From GCA-2748575 sp033722575 (lineage in GTDB: Bacteria; Pseudomonadota; Gammaproteobacteria; Pseudomonadales; Ketobacteraceae), in the NCBI GenBank assembly GCA_033722575.1, contig JAWVYU010000037.1, forward strand, positions 1 to 22,950: a stretch of 22,950 nt of DNA, given 5' to 3'. Under the pieces are notes generated by a model that saw only the letters and a list, made by a program, of their open reading frames with translations, had not been told where the DNA came from and ran no database searches. A program made the translations under genes and the position numbers. Positions 7,446-15,372 of the stretch are shown here, piece after piece; position 1 is the stretch's first letter; each line of letters opens with the position of its first letter.

Positions 7446-9221
7446 GTGACAAGATTATTCATCGCAATATTGCTGCTCTTGCTCCCGCCTGTCACCTTTG
7501 GCGGGCAGGTGGTATCGTTGGAAGACGAGGCCCACTTTCTGGTGGACTATCGCCATGAACTCACCATTGATCAGGTGCTCAGCCTTGAGGCTGATCAATG
7601 GCAGCCGGTTCGGGGTGAATTCTCCCTGGGGCTCACAGAGGCCACGGTCTGGGTGCGCCTCTCAATGCCCCGGGAAAAAACTCCGCTGTTTGAACACCCG
7701 CCTGTCCTGGTACTGACCAACCCCCTGCTGAACAGAGTGCACCTGTACCTGGTAAAACAACAGGACGTACTGGCAAGCTCATCGACGGGTGACCATTACC
7801 CCCTGGAGAGCAGATCCATTCCGGTACCCGAGATCTACTGGCAACTGCCTGGCTCCTGGCGGGAGGCCAGTGACCTGTATGTAAAGATACATTCAGATTC
7901 CTTTTTCCAGAGCCATTTCCTGCTCAAAGACACCCCCGCTGCCCTGATTGATCACGGTGGCCGATACTGGATGCTGGGGCTGTTTTACGGGGCTCTGCTG
8001 ATCATGCTGTTTTACAACCTCTTCATCTATTTTCAGGTGAAGGATATTCGCTACTTTTACTATACCGGTTACGTGTTCTGTGCCGGACTGTTTCATTCCG
8101 TCATGGATGGCCTCCCCTATTACCTCTTGTCCGGTTATTACGAGGCCTTCGCGGACCGTCTCTCGGTTTATTTTCTGGATCTGGCCAATATCTTTGCTCT
8201 GTTGTTTGTAATCAGGTTTCTTGACCTGCGTGACAAGGCGCTGCTGAATGCCACCCGTACCCTGATTATCATGTTCCTGGTGGCAATCTTTGTGGAAATC
8301 ATTGAAACCGGGCACATATCGACGCTGTTTTCCATGTTTATGACCATGGTGACGTCCCTGTCGATCACCTACCTCACCGTGAAATCCTGGCTGTCAGGTA
8401 ACGAGCAGGCCCGCTATCTGGCCATGGCCTGGATCGCACTGCTGATATCTATCCCTGTTTACGCCATGGCCCTTTATGGCTGGTTGCCACACAACACCTA
8501 TACCCTGAATTCCGTGCGTTTTGGGGTGGTGATGGAAATGGCGCTGATTTCGTTTTCACTGGCGCACAGGATCAACCTGCTGCGTCAGGATCGCATCATG
8601 CTCCAGAGCCGGCTTAACAAAGAACTGGGTGGGCTTGTCCGGGAGCGTACCAGAGAGCTGGAAGAAGCCAATCGCAAACTGCAGGCACTGAGTGAAACCG
8701 ACTCCCTGACGCAGCTGAAAAATCGCGCCTTTTTTAACAAGGCCATCGAAGAGGAGGCCAGCAGGGCCAAGCGCCAGCAAACCAGCCTGGCGTTGTTGCT
8801 GGCGGATCTGGACCACTTCAAAAAAATCAATGACAGTGTGGGACACAATGCGGGAGACTACTGTATCAAGCAGTTTGCACGTGTACTTCAGGAACAGCTT
8901 TCCCGGACCACTGATATCGCCTGCCGTTATGGCGGCGAGGAATTTGTGGCGATTCTGCCGGATACGGACCTGAATGGAGCGGTAACCGTGGCCGAACGCA
9001 TTCGCCGCACCGTAGAGCAATCGCGTTTTATATTCGAAGGGAAAACCATTGAACTCACGGTCAGCATCGGGGTATTTACGGTAACCCCCCATGCTGACTG
9101 GAATTGCCATGACTGGATTGCCAAGGCAGACAAGGCGCTCTATTTTGCCAAAACAGAGCGCAACCGGGTGGCCTTCATCCGGGAAAACGGCGACCCACGG
9201 TTCGCTGACCTCATGCCTTAA
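7446..9221 (+). CDS. 7TMR-DISM membrane sensor diguanylate cyclase (GGDEF)
   Basis: This 591-residue enzyme is predicted to make cyclic di-GMP from two GTP at the inner membrane. The GTG start at 7446 is chosen because a complete signal peptide follows at once (TRLFIAILLLLLPP, cleavage near residue 20). No good Shine-Dalgarno is visible and no ATG lies nearby. A periplasmic 7TMR-DISM sensor domain (about 22-165) is followed by seven membrane helices (about 175-197, 203-228, 238-262, 270-290, 293-316, 323-347 and 356-380). A coiled-coil linker (about 382-416) leads to a GGDEF domain (418-575). The active-site motif is GGEEF at 496-500, metal-binding Asp454 lies in DLDHFK, and an inhibitory I-site RTTD sits at 487-490, exactly five residues before GGEEF. 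Both catalysis and product inhibition therefore look intact. DISM sensors are thought to detect carbohydrate-type or other periplasmic ligands; the ligand here is unknown. Confidence 0.93.
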   Translation: MTRLFIAILLLLLPPVTFGGQVVSLEDEAHFLVDYRHELTIDQVLSLEADQWQPVRGEFSLGLTEATVWVRLSMPREKTPLFEHPPVLVLTNPLLNRVHLYLVKQQDVLASSSTGDHYPLESRSIPVPEIYWQLPGSWREASDLYVKIHSDSFFQSHFLLKDTPAALIDHGGRYWMLGLFYGALLIMLFYNLFIYFQVKDIRYFYYTGYVFCAGLFHSVMDGLPYYLLSGYYEAFADRLSVYFLDLANIFALLFVIRFLDLRDKALLNATRTLIIMFLVAIFVEIIETGHISTLFSMFMTMVTSLSITYLTVKSWLSGNEQARYLAMAWIALLISIPVYAMALYGWLPHNTYTLNSVRFGVVMEMALISFSLAHRINLLRQDRIMLQSRLNKELGGLVRERTRELEEANRKLQALSETDSLTQLKNRAFFNKAIEEEASRAKRQQTSLALLLADLDHFKKINDSVGHNAGDYCIKQFARVLQEQLSRTTDIACRYGGEEFVAILPDTDLNGAVTVAERIRRTVEQSRFIFEGKTIELTVSIGVFTVTPHADWNCHDWIAKADKALYFAKTERNRVAFIRENGDPRFADLMP

Positions 9222-10222
9222 CGCACCATGTAGGCCGCTGCATCCAACAACCGTGACGCATACCCGTATTCGTTATCATACCAGACATGCAGCTTGGCAG
9301 TTTTGCCGCCATTTACCACCCGGGTGGTAAGCCCGTGAACAATCGCCGAATGACTGTCCCCCAGGATATCGGTGGATACGATTTCCTCATCACTGATATC
9401 CAGAATGCCTTTCATGGTGGTTTTGGCAGCCTGCCGGAAGGCATCGTTAATTTGCTCCGCCGTAGCCGGTTTTTCAAAGGTAACGGAAATGTCGGTTACC
9501 GCACCATCTGGCACCGGCACCCTCAGTGCGGTAGCTGCCAGCTTGCCTTCCAGCTCCGGCAACACTTCAACGGTGGCTTTGTCAGCGCCTGTTCCTGTGG
9601 GAATAATATTGAAGGCCCCCGCTCTGCCGCGAATTTTTTTCTTGTTGGGCTTGTCCACCAGCGACTGGGAAATGGTATACGCATGCACAGTGGTGATCAG
9701 CGCGTGCTCCACGCCAAAGTTATCCAGCAAAACCTTCAGCGGCGGAGCCAGGGAGTTGGTGGTGCAGGACGCGTTGGATACAATCTGATGCACCGCCGGA
9801 TCGTATTTCTGTTCGTTAACCCCCATCACAATGGTGAGATCGGCATCGCTGGCCGGCGCGCTGATCAGCACTTTTTCTGCACCCGCCTGGATATGCTTCA
9901 TGGCGCCCTCCCGTTTGGTAAAGGCACCGGTGCATTCCAGCACCAGGTCCACACCCATATCCTTCCAGGGCAGTTTGGCGGGGTCTTTTTCACTGAACAA
10001 ACGAATAGTCGCCGACCCGATGGAAAGCCTGTCGCCTTCCAGTTCAATGCTGTGCCGGCAACGGCCATGAACCGAGTCAAATTTCATCAGGTAGGCCAGC
10101 TGATCAAACTCCGCCAGATCATTGGCCGCCACAATTTCGAACGGTGGCTGTGATTGTTCCAGATAGGCGCGTATCAGCAAGCGCCCGATGCGACCCAATC
10201 CGTTAATAGCGATCCGCTTCAT
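9218..10222 (-). CDS. gap: Glyceraldehyde-3-phosphate dehydrogenase, type I
   Basis: This 334-residue cytoplasmic enzyme should convert glyceraldehyde-3-phosphate, phosphate and NAD+ to 1,3-bisphosphoglycerate and NADH. The NAD-binding Rossmann motif NGLGRIGR is at 7-14. Asp35 after beta-2 favours NAD over NADP. The catalytic site is SNASCTTN (149-156) with Cys153, and His180 is the base. The start ATG follows a GGGGG-type ribosome-binding site. It is the third gene of a leftward operon (PfkB kinase, unknown protein, gap), 16 bases after the preceding stop. Its stop overlaps the diguanylate cyclase stop by four bases. The S-loop is unusual: it reads DKPNKKKIRGRAG where most bacterial enzymes have a PHKD/RRARAA-like stretch, TISQ replaces TNDQ after the catalytic His, and NIIPTGTGADKAT replaces the common STGAAKA. 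A specialised paralogue beside a housekeeping gap is possible. Confidence 0.95.
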   Translation of the reverse strand: MKRIAINGLGRIGRLLIRAYLEQSQPPFEIVAANDLAEFDQLAYLMKFDSVHGRCRHSIELEGDRLSIGSATIRLFSEKDPAKLPWKDMGVDLVLECTGAFTKREGAMKHIQAGAEKVLISAPASDADLTIVMGVNEQKYDPAVHQIVSNASCTTNSLAPPLKVLLDNFGVEHALITTVHAYTISQSLVDKPNKKKIRGRAGAFNIIPTGTGADKATVEVLPELEGKLAATALRVPVPDGAVTDISVTFEKPATAEQINDAFRQAAKTTMKGILDISDEEIVSTDILGDSHSAIVHGLTTRVVNGGKTAKLHVWYDNEYGYASRLLDAAAYMVR

Positions 10223-10238
10223 GTTACCCCCTGTATTG

Positions 10239-11252
10239 TCAGGTACGATTGAACTGTTCGGTAAACTGGTAGCCGTTGGCCTTGTTCAGCACCAGATCCT
10301 GCAGCAACCCCAGCAGTACCGCCAGCGCCTGTTCTATGGGCGAATTATGGGCCTCCAGCTGTTGCAGGATTTCTTCATCGGCATCGTGGAATGTCAGCGC
10401 CGGCCTTCTTACCGGCAAATCGCCGCGGATCATGGCATGTTTGAGCCGGTAAAGTTCATTGAAGGAATCAGCCTTGGGCGTGGGATTACCCAGAATCGAC
10501 ACGATTCTGTCACGCACCAGGGAAGGCTGACCGGACTCTTCCGCACTCACCAGTATTTCCAGCATGTGAGCTACCAGCAGCGCGTCCCTGGCCTCAAACA
10601 TGTGCCGCTGCTGACACAGTTCCAGTAACCCGAACAGCACTTTATTGGTGGCCCGCAGGGCCGTATCCGTTTCGCTGGTACCCTGCTTTTCCAGCCATTG
10701 CCATACATCAGCAAATTTCAGTGGTTTAAGCGACGGCCAGTCCGCATCAAAGGCACTGAGCCAGCCATTGGTGAACATGGCGGAATCAAACTCGGGCGCT
10801 TCAAAATGCTCTGCCTCCGCCCCTTCAAACCAGGTTTCCAGAAATTGACAGGAGCCCGGCAGCGCAATATTCATAGCCAGCATGATCTGATGCAGCAAAA
10901 CATTCACCGCGTGATAGAGCGTGTACTTTTCCAGTTTCTCCAGCTCTGCACTGATTTCAATGGTCAGACAGGCTCCCATGGGTAGATCTTCGTCGATGGC
11001 GGACTGCAGATAACTGACAAACCCCCCATCCGTTTGTGCAGCCTTTTTCATCAGGCTGATAACGTCACTGGCATCCACGCTGACAGTGAACCTGTCCAAT
11101 TCCACGCGATAGGGATCTTCCACCTGAAACGTCAGGGACTTGAGATGTTTATTCAGACCTTCCCAGGCGGAAAGGATCCAGGCTGACTCATTGGCTCCCG
11201 CATTGGGAATCACATCATCAATCATCAGCCTGATGGATTCAGTTTTTGCCAT
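10239..11252 (-). CDS. Unrecognised protein, possible degenerate HEPN-like C-terminal domain
   Basis: I do not recognise this 337-residue soluble protein. ATG 11252 is preceded by TGGAG about seven bases upstream. It has no signal peptide or membrane helix. The N-terminal part (about 1-140) is mixed alpha/beta, with a conserved-looking LEKLEKYTLYHAVNVLLHQIM helix near 104-124. A Trp/Phe-rich linker covers about 140-190. The C-terminal half (about 195-325) is all-helical and resembles the ApeA-type HEPN arrangement: a long helix, a paired helix, then ELYRLKHAMIRGD (266-278). The expected HEPN R-x4-6-H motif is altered there (KHAMIRG instead of the usual RxxxxHG), so RNase activity would not be expected. 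It lies between a sugar kinase and GAPDH in one operon, so a role in that pathway or its regulation is plausible. The function is unknown and the HEPN link is a weak inference. Confidence 0.8.
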   Translation of the reverse strand: MAKTESIRLMIDDVIPNAGANESAWILSAWEGLNKHLKSLTFQVEDPYRVELDRFTVSVDASDVISLMKKAAQTDGGFVSYLQSAIDEDLPMGACLTIEISAELEKLEKYTLYHAVNVLLHQIMLAMNIALPGSCQFLETWFEGAEAEHFEAPEFDSAMFTNGWLSAFDADWPSLKPLKFADVWQWLEKQGTSETDTALRATNKVLFGLLELCQQRHMFEARDALLVAHMLEILVSAEESGQPSLVRDRIVSILGNPTPKADSFNELYRLKHAMIRGDLPVRRPALTFHDADEEILQQLEAHNSPIEQALAVLLGLLQDLVLNKANGYQFTEQFNRT

Positions 11253-11262
11253 TCCTCGACTC

Positions 11263-11281
11263 CATGTTAGGCACTAACATG
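11263..11281. repeat. Perfect 8-bp inverted repeat at the kinase/unknown-gene junction
   Basis: CATGTTAG and CTAACATG flank a 3-base spacer. The element spans the stop codon of the PfkB-family gene and ends where the ribosome-binding region of the next gene begins. No T-tract follows on either strand, so it is not an ordinary terminator. It could be an RNA hairpin affecting translation or processing, or a protein-binding site. Confidence 0.6.
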
Positions 11282-12257
11282 CCAGCAAGTGGATGTTGCG
11301 CTCGGTATTTTCTGCGGTTTTTAACAGTTCTTCGCGGCTCAGCAAACGTTCCTTGGCGCCCTTGTATTGTAGTACCGACTCGGCATTGGTCATAGCAATA
11401 TGCAGTGAATCCCTGGTGTCCTTGCCCAGCATCTGTGCCGCTGTAAAGCTGGCGGCAAAGGCATCGCCTGCGCCGGTGGCTTCCACAATCTCAATGTCAT
11501 CACGGGGTTCGCCATGATACAGCTGTTCGCCATCATAAACGTAGGCGCCCTTCTTGCCATCGGTAATCAGGGTTAAGGGAGGTGGCAACTCCCCCATTCT
11601 TGCCATGAGTGATTCAATGCTGTGGTTCTCCCGCGTCGGCAGCCCCAGAAATTTGGTGGCCTCCTCCTTGTTCATCACCAGAATATCAACCCGGTCAATC
11701 AGCTCCGACAGTTTTTCGTAGCCCATTTCCGCCTGGTAATTGGAGGGATTAAAAGCCAGCTTGCAGGATTGTTTTTTCAGCAGGGCAATCACCGTGTCCA
11801 GGCTTTGCTCCAGCATACTGGACAGGTATACCCACTGGCTTTCAAACGGTTCGATTTCTTCCTCGCGCAAATGATTGTTTGCGCCCTTGTAGGCAAGAAT
11901 GCTGCGATCCTGCTTGATGCTGTTCAGTATCATGGACAGGCCGGTCTGGCCTTCCCGGGGGCCGATAAAAGTCACACCCTCCTTTTTCAGACGCTCAACC
12001 ACCAGTTCACCATTGGAATCCTGGCCAATCTTGCCCAGATAACCGGTTTTGAACCCCAGCCGCGAAAACACCACCGCCGTATTGGTGCCACCGCCGCCGG
12101 TGGTGATATTCAGTTCCTTGATCAGCAGCTTGCTGCCCAGCGGGAATGCAATAAATTCTTCGGAGGTGGTTCGGGTTTGTATTTTAATCAGTTCCGAATC
12201 GGTATCGGCGAAGTAGTCCACAGTGGCACTGCCAATCGTGACAACCTCAAAGCTCAT
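11274..12257 (-). CDS. PfkB-family carbohydrate kinase
   Basis: This 327-residue cytoplasmic ATP-dependent sugar kinase of the ribokinase/PfkB superfamily starts at ATG 12257. That start has AAGGA seven bases upstream and gives the typical SFEVVTIGSATVDYFAD N-terminus; a start 21 codons earlier would add atypical residues. The first PfkB signature region, TTGGGGTNTAVVFSRLG, is at 52-68. NKEEA is at 196-200. The anion-hole/catalytic motif is ATGAGDAF (260-267) with base Asp265. The substrate cannot be read from the sequence: fructose-6-phosphate, fructose, ribose, tagatose-phosphate or ketodeoxygluconate are all possible. It is the first gene of the leftward operon ending in gap and diverges from glk, so a glycolytic sugar or sugar phosphate is the best guess. 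Confidence 0.9.
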   Translation of the reverse strand: MSFEVVTIGSATVDYFADTDSELIKIQTRTTSEEFIAFPLGSKLLIKELNITTGGGGTNTAVVFSRLGFKTGYLGKIGQDSNGELVVERLKKEGVTFIGPREGQTGLSMILNSIKQDRSILAYKGANNHLREEEIEPFESQWVYLSSMLEQSLDTVIALLKKQSCKLAFNPSNYQAEMGYEKLSELIDRVDILVMNKEEATKFLGLPTRENHSIESLMARMGELPPPLTLITDGKKGAYVYDGEQLYHGEPRDDIEIVEATGAGDAFAASFTAAQMLGKDTRDSLHIAMTNAESVLQYKGAKERLLSREELLKTAENTERNIHLLAC

Positions 12258-12264
12258 AGTGAAT

Positions 12265-12269
12265 TCCTT
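12265..12269 (-). promoter_or_regulatory. Ribosome-binding site fixing the PfkB-family start
   Basis: On the minus strand, AAGGA stands seven bases before ATG 12257. It supports this start over the in-frame start at 12320, whose extra residues do not resemble the family. Confidence 0.75.
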
Positions 12270-12302
12270 GTTAAATCGGCCAATTGCATCATCCGCCCAA
12301 TC

Positions 12303-12330
12303 ATCATAGGCTAAAAGCAAGACAGGTTAA
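12303..12330 (-). promoter_or_regulatory. Candidate sigma70 promoter for the PfkB-family/gap operon
   Basis: On the minus strand TTAACC (12325-12330) and TATGAT (12303-12308) are separated by 16 bases, matching the -35 in four of six and the -10 in five of six positions. The transcript would start near 12296 and leave a leader of about 40 bases. This is a visual match only. Confidence 0.4.
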
Positions 12331-12427
12331 ATACACTGACACGCATCAACCTCTGTCATCCGTACAGGATTTGCCGTGTTCCAGGCTCCTGTCAGGATGG
12401 CGGATCCACTAGCCCGGGGAGCAAAGT

Positions 12428-13441
12428 ATGATCGTTGGCGATATTGGCGGTACCAAAACCCAGCTGGCTCATCTTGAAGCGGCGGTGGGCAGCTCACAGG
12501 CTCTGCCATCATTGCAGCACCGCAAGCGCTACCAGAACGACGAACATGACTGCTTCGAGGCGATCCTCTCCAGCTATCTGATGGAGCACGGGCTGGAAAA
12601 GCCGGATATTGTGGTGCTGGCAGTGGCCGGCCCGGTGGTGAACAACCGCTGCCGCCTCACCAACCTGCCCTGGGACATCCTGCCTGAGACCCTGGAGAAG
12701 GAATTCGGTATTGCCAACGTGTATCTGATCAATGATCTGGCTGCCACAGCTCACAGTATGCCCTTTCTTCCCAACACGGATTTTTTCTGGCTCCAGGGCA
12801 GCAAGGTGGATGTGACCGAACCACAATGCGTTATCAGCGCCGGCACCGGGCTGGGGGAAGCAACCCTGGTATATGCACGGGATCAGCGTCGCTATGTGGT
12901 GGTGCCGGGAGAAGGCGGCCACAAGAATTTTGCCCCGTCCAATGAAGAGGAAATGGCGCTGCTGACCTACTACCTCAGAAAAGGGGGGCCGGTCAGCAAC
13001 GAAATGCTGATATCCGGAAAAGGTCTGCAACGCATTTACGAATTTCTTAAACAACATCCGGACTGGGAAGGCCAGGTGCCAGACATGAAGGATGCGGATA
13101 ACAGCAAGAACATGAATCAACTGATCACCCAGCTTGCCTTTGAACTGCCCGACAGCATCTATGCACACACCGTCAGTATGTTTGCAAAAATGCTTATGAG
13201 TGAAGCGGGCAATCAGGCGCTGCAAAACTACAGCAATGGCGGCGTGGTGCTTGCCGGTGGCATACCCCCTGTTATCAAGGTGTTTTTGCAGGCAGAAGAA
13301 AGCCTGGCAGCGTTTCACCACAAAAGCCAGTTCAGCCAGTGGCTGAAAGGCGTACCGATACGAATCTGTCTGAACACCCATGCACCCCTCTATGGCGCGT
13401 GGGCTTTTGGGCAACAGAAACAGTCGGTGCTTCGCGGATGA
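12428..13441 (+). CDS. glk: Glucokinase (Glk family)
   Basis: This 337-residue cytoplasmic enzyme phosphorylates glucose to glucose-6-phosphate with ATP. ATG 12428 has GGAG six bases upstream. The N-terminal phosphate-binding motif is GDIGGTKT (4-11). VAGPV (66-70), NLPWD (79-83) with sugar contacts, INDLAA (101-106) with catalytic Asp103, ISAGTGLG (136-143) and GEGGH (161-165) follow. These mark the proteobacterial Glk family (as in E. coli glk), not the ROK kinases, and the length is near normal. It opens the rightward operon. Its TGA overlaps the ATG of hoxF by the ATGA arrangement at 13438-13441, so glucose phosphorylation and the NAD-linked hydrogenase appear to be expressed from one message. 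Confidence 0.95.
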   Translation: MIVGDIGGTKTQLAHLEAAVGSSQALPSLQHRKRYQNDEHDCFEAILSSYLMEHGLEKPDIVVLAVAGPVVNNRCRLTNLPWDILPETLEKEFGIANVYLINDLAATAHSMPFLPNTDFFWLQGSKVDVTEPQCVISAGTGLGEATLVYARDQRRYVVVPGEGGHKNFAPSNEEEMALLTYYLRKGGPVSNEMLISGKGLQRIYEFLKQHPDWEGQVPDMKDADNSKNMNQLITQLAFELPDSIYAHTVSMFAKMLMSEAGNQALQNYSNGGVVLAGGIPPVIKVFLQAEESLAAFHHKSQFSQWLKGVPIRICLNTHAPLYGAWAFGQQKQSVLRG

Positions 13442-15372
13442 CAAGCACCGACAAGGCTTCCAATACCGGGAAAACTCCGGTCATCGAGAAAGCCCCTATT
13501 GTCAGCCCTCCCCTTATCAGAGTCGCACTGCAAAGCCATCTGCCTTACGATTCCTGGCCTGAGGCCGCCCATATCGTGCCCCTGCTGCAGGACATTGAAG
13601 CCCGGTATTTCCAGGGAAATCTGCAACGTAAGGATCTGTTGCAACTGCTGATTCGCCTGCAGCAGCAATTCGGCTGGATTCACGGTGAGGCAATAAACTG
13701 GTGTGTAGCACGACTGGCGGGGGCAGAGACCATAAGTCATGCGGAAATCCATGGCATCATTGATTTTTACAGTTTCCTTGAGCGGCGCCCGTGCCCACCC
13801 TACCACCTTTATCTTAGCACCAATGTAACGGACAGTTTTTCCGGCCAGGCCGACAACCTGGCATTTTTTCAGAAACTCCAGCAGCGCCACCCGGCACGGT
13901 TCAGGGTAACCACCTCCTCCTGTACCGGCCTGTGCGATCAGGGCCCGGCGGGGTTACTCAATGGTTATCCGGTCCCTGCGATAGATCCCGGAATGCGTCA
14001 GACCATACAGCGCCTTATAGAAGGGGACATCAATGTTAATGAGTTCAGAACGCACTGCAGAACCCCGGTAAGCCGGATCCGGCAAACAGCGGATCTGCTG
14101 CAGTGCAGCCTTAAGCCCGGTGTTGCCATTGCCCGGGTGTTGCAGAAAAGTCCCCTCGCATTTCTGGAAGAACTCACTCAGTCGCAGTTACGGGGCCGGG
14201 GTGGCGCCGGATTTTCCACAGCTATCAAGTGGGCCGGGTGCCGGCAAGCAGCCAGCAAAGACAAGGTAATAGTCTGCAACGCCGACGAAGGCGAACCAGG
14301 CACCTTTAAAGACCGCGTATTGCTGCAGGATCACCTGGAACAGGTGATCGAAGGAATGACCATTGCAGCCTACACAGTGGGTGCCCGCCACGGTTTTATT
14401 TATCTGCGTTACGAATACCAGTATTTGTTGCCCCACCTCGAAGCCGTTATCAAGGCCCGTTATCAACAGGGCTTACTGGGTGAAAGCATTGGTCAGAAAG
14501 CCGGTTTTGATTTTAATCTGGGGGTGCAGCTGGGTGCAGGCGCCTATATCTGTGGCGAAGAGAGCGCGCTGATTGAATCCATGGAAGGCAAACGCGGTAT
14601 CCCCCGCATCAGACCACCCTTTCCCGCTGAAAAAGGATATCTGGGCTTACCTACCATCGTGAACAATGTGGAAACCTTCTGTTGTGTCACTGACATAGCG
14701 CTACGGGGAGCCAGCGCCTTTGCCAGCCAGTCCTGCGAGAATTCCACGGGCACCAAGATTCACAGTATTTCCGGGGATTGCGCCCGGCCTGGCATTTATG
14801 AACTGCCATTTGATGCCACCATCAACGAGGCTCTGAGCCTGTGTGGCGCCTCCCGCACCCAGGCTGTACAAGTGGGTGGTCCCTCCGGGAAACTGCTTTT
14901 TTCCAGGCATTTTCACCTGGCGCTGAATTTCAGCCAGGTATCTACCGGTGGCTCCTTTATGGTATTTGATGAAACCCGGGATCTGTTCGATATTGTGAAA
15001 AACTTTACCGATTTCTTTCATCACGAGAGCTGCGGGTTCTGTACTCCCTGCCGGGTGGGCTGTGGCATTCTGAGCAAGAAACTCGATAAATTTGCCCGGG
15101 CCCATGCCTCGGCCGGCGATATCGTCCAGCTGGAAGAAATGATGGAACTGATGGACGTGGCCAGTCATTGCGGACTGGGGCAAACCGCCGCGCACCCGGT
15201 AAGGTACCTTTTGCAGGAAAAGCCGGACTTTTTCAGCCGGCGCGCCCTTTCGGATAAATTACTGAAAATCGACATTGCCGAACATACCAGTCAGGCAAGG
15301 CGTATCATGGCAGCCGGCCAGCCATCCCAACAGCGCGCAAATATCAGGGAAACTCACATCGATGAAGAATAA
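13438..15372 (+). CDS. hoxF: NAD(H)-coupled [NiFe]-hydrogenase diaphorase subunit HoxF
   Basis: This 644-residue diaphorase large subunit exchanges electrons between NAD(H) and the hydrogenase module through FMN. ATG 13438 overlaps the glk stop; an in-frame start 33 codons earlier lies within glk and is rejected. A ~40-residue polar leader precedes a NuoE-like thioredoxin fold (about 50-190), then a NuoF-like part. That part has the FMN motif RGRGGAGFSTAIKW (from 252), the NADH-binding GAGAYICGEES (from 366), an SLBB-like segment (about 440-475), and [4Fe-4S] ligands Cys532, Cys535, Cys538 and Cys578. In the NuoE-like domain only the second cysteine pair is present (Cys162, Cys166 in CTGLC). 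Where the first pair is expected the chain reads HLYLSTNVTDSF, so a normal [2Fe-2S] cluster there is unlikely. The fused NuoE/NuoF layout and the hoxFUYH order fit group 3d. Confidence 0.95.
   Translation: MTSTDKASNTGKTPVIEKAPIVSPPLIRVALQSHLPYDSWPEAAHIVPLLQDIEARYFQGNLQRKDLLQLLIRLQQQFGWIHGEAINWCVARLAGAETISHAEIHGIIDFYSFLERRPCPPYHLYLSTNVTDSFSGQADNLAFFQKLQQRHPARFRVTTSSCTGLCDQGPAGLLNGYPVPAIDPGMRQTIQRLIEGDINVNEFRTHCRTPVSRIRQTADLLQCSLKPGVAIARVLQKSPLAFLEELTQSQLRGRGGAGFSTAIKWAGCRQAASKDKVIVCNADEGEPGTFKDRVLLQDHLEQVIEGMTIAAYTVGARHGFIYLRYEYQYLLPHLEAVIKARYQQGLLGESIGQKAGFDFNLGVQLGAGAYICGEESALIESMEGKRGIPRIRPPFPAEKGYLGLPTIVNNVETFCCVTDIALRGASAFASQSCENSTGTKIHSISGDCARPGIYELPFDATINEALSLCGASRTQAVQVGGPSGKLLFSRHFHLALNFSQVSTGGSFMVFDETRDLFDIVKNFTDFFHHESCGFCTPCRVGCGILSKKLDKFARAHASAGDIVQLEEMMELMDVASHCGLGQTAAHPVRYLLQEKPDFFSRRALSDKLLKIDIAEHTSQARRIMAAGQPSQQRANIRETHIDEE

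Larger units (their letters stand above)
12258..12427. promoter_or_regulatory. Shared divergent control region with paired TCCnnnCAGGA elements
   Basis: This 170-base gap between the divergent sugar kinase and glk genes holds no open reading frame of note. Two related elements lie on the glk side: TCCGTACAGGAT at 12359-12370 and TCCTGTCAGGAT at 12387-12398, 28 bases apart. The first 11 bases of the second are a perfect odd palindrome (TCCTG-T-CAGGA). They are a candidate operator pair. No convincing sigma70 promoter for glk is visible. The glk ribosome-binding site GGAG is at 12418-12421. Confidence 0.5.

Noticed and set aside
9287..10153. Open frame of 288 codons antisense to gap
   Set aside because: GAPDH motifs are intact on the minus strand; the plus-strand frame is a codon-bias shadow.
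12336..12343. CTGACACG, resembling the -24 half of a sigma54 promoter, of interest because some hydrogenase operons use sigma54
   Set aside because: The GG is replaced and no TTGC element stands at the required spacing downstream.
12403..12419. GGATCCACTAG followed by CCCGGGG, reminiscent of a cloning-vector polylinker
   Set aside because: Only 11 bases match the usual vector order, the rest of a polylinker is missing, and the flanking sequence is normal intergenic DNA leading into glk. Most likely chance, though assembly contamination could be excluded by checking relatives.
13339..13437. Longer N-terminus for HoxF by 33 residues
   Set aside because: The extension overlaps the well-conserved end of Glk in another frame; ATG 13438 in the ATGA overlap is the natural coupled start.
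12509..13444. Open frame of 311 codons antisense to glk
   Set aside because: Shadow of glk, without recognisable motifs or ribosome-binding site.
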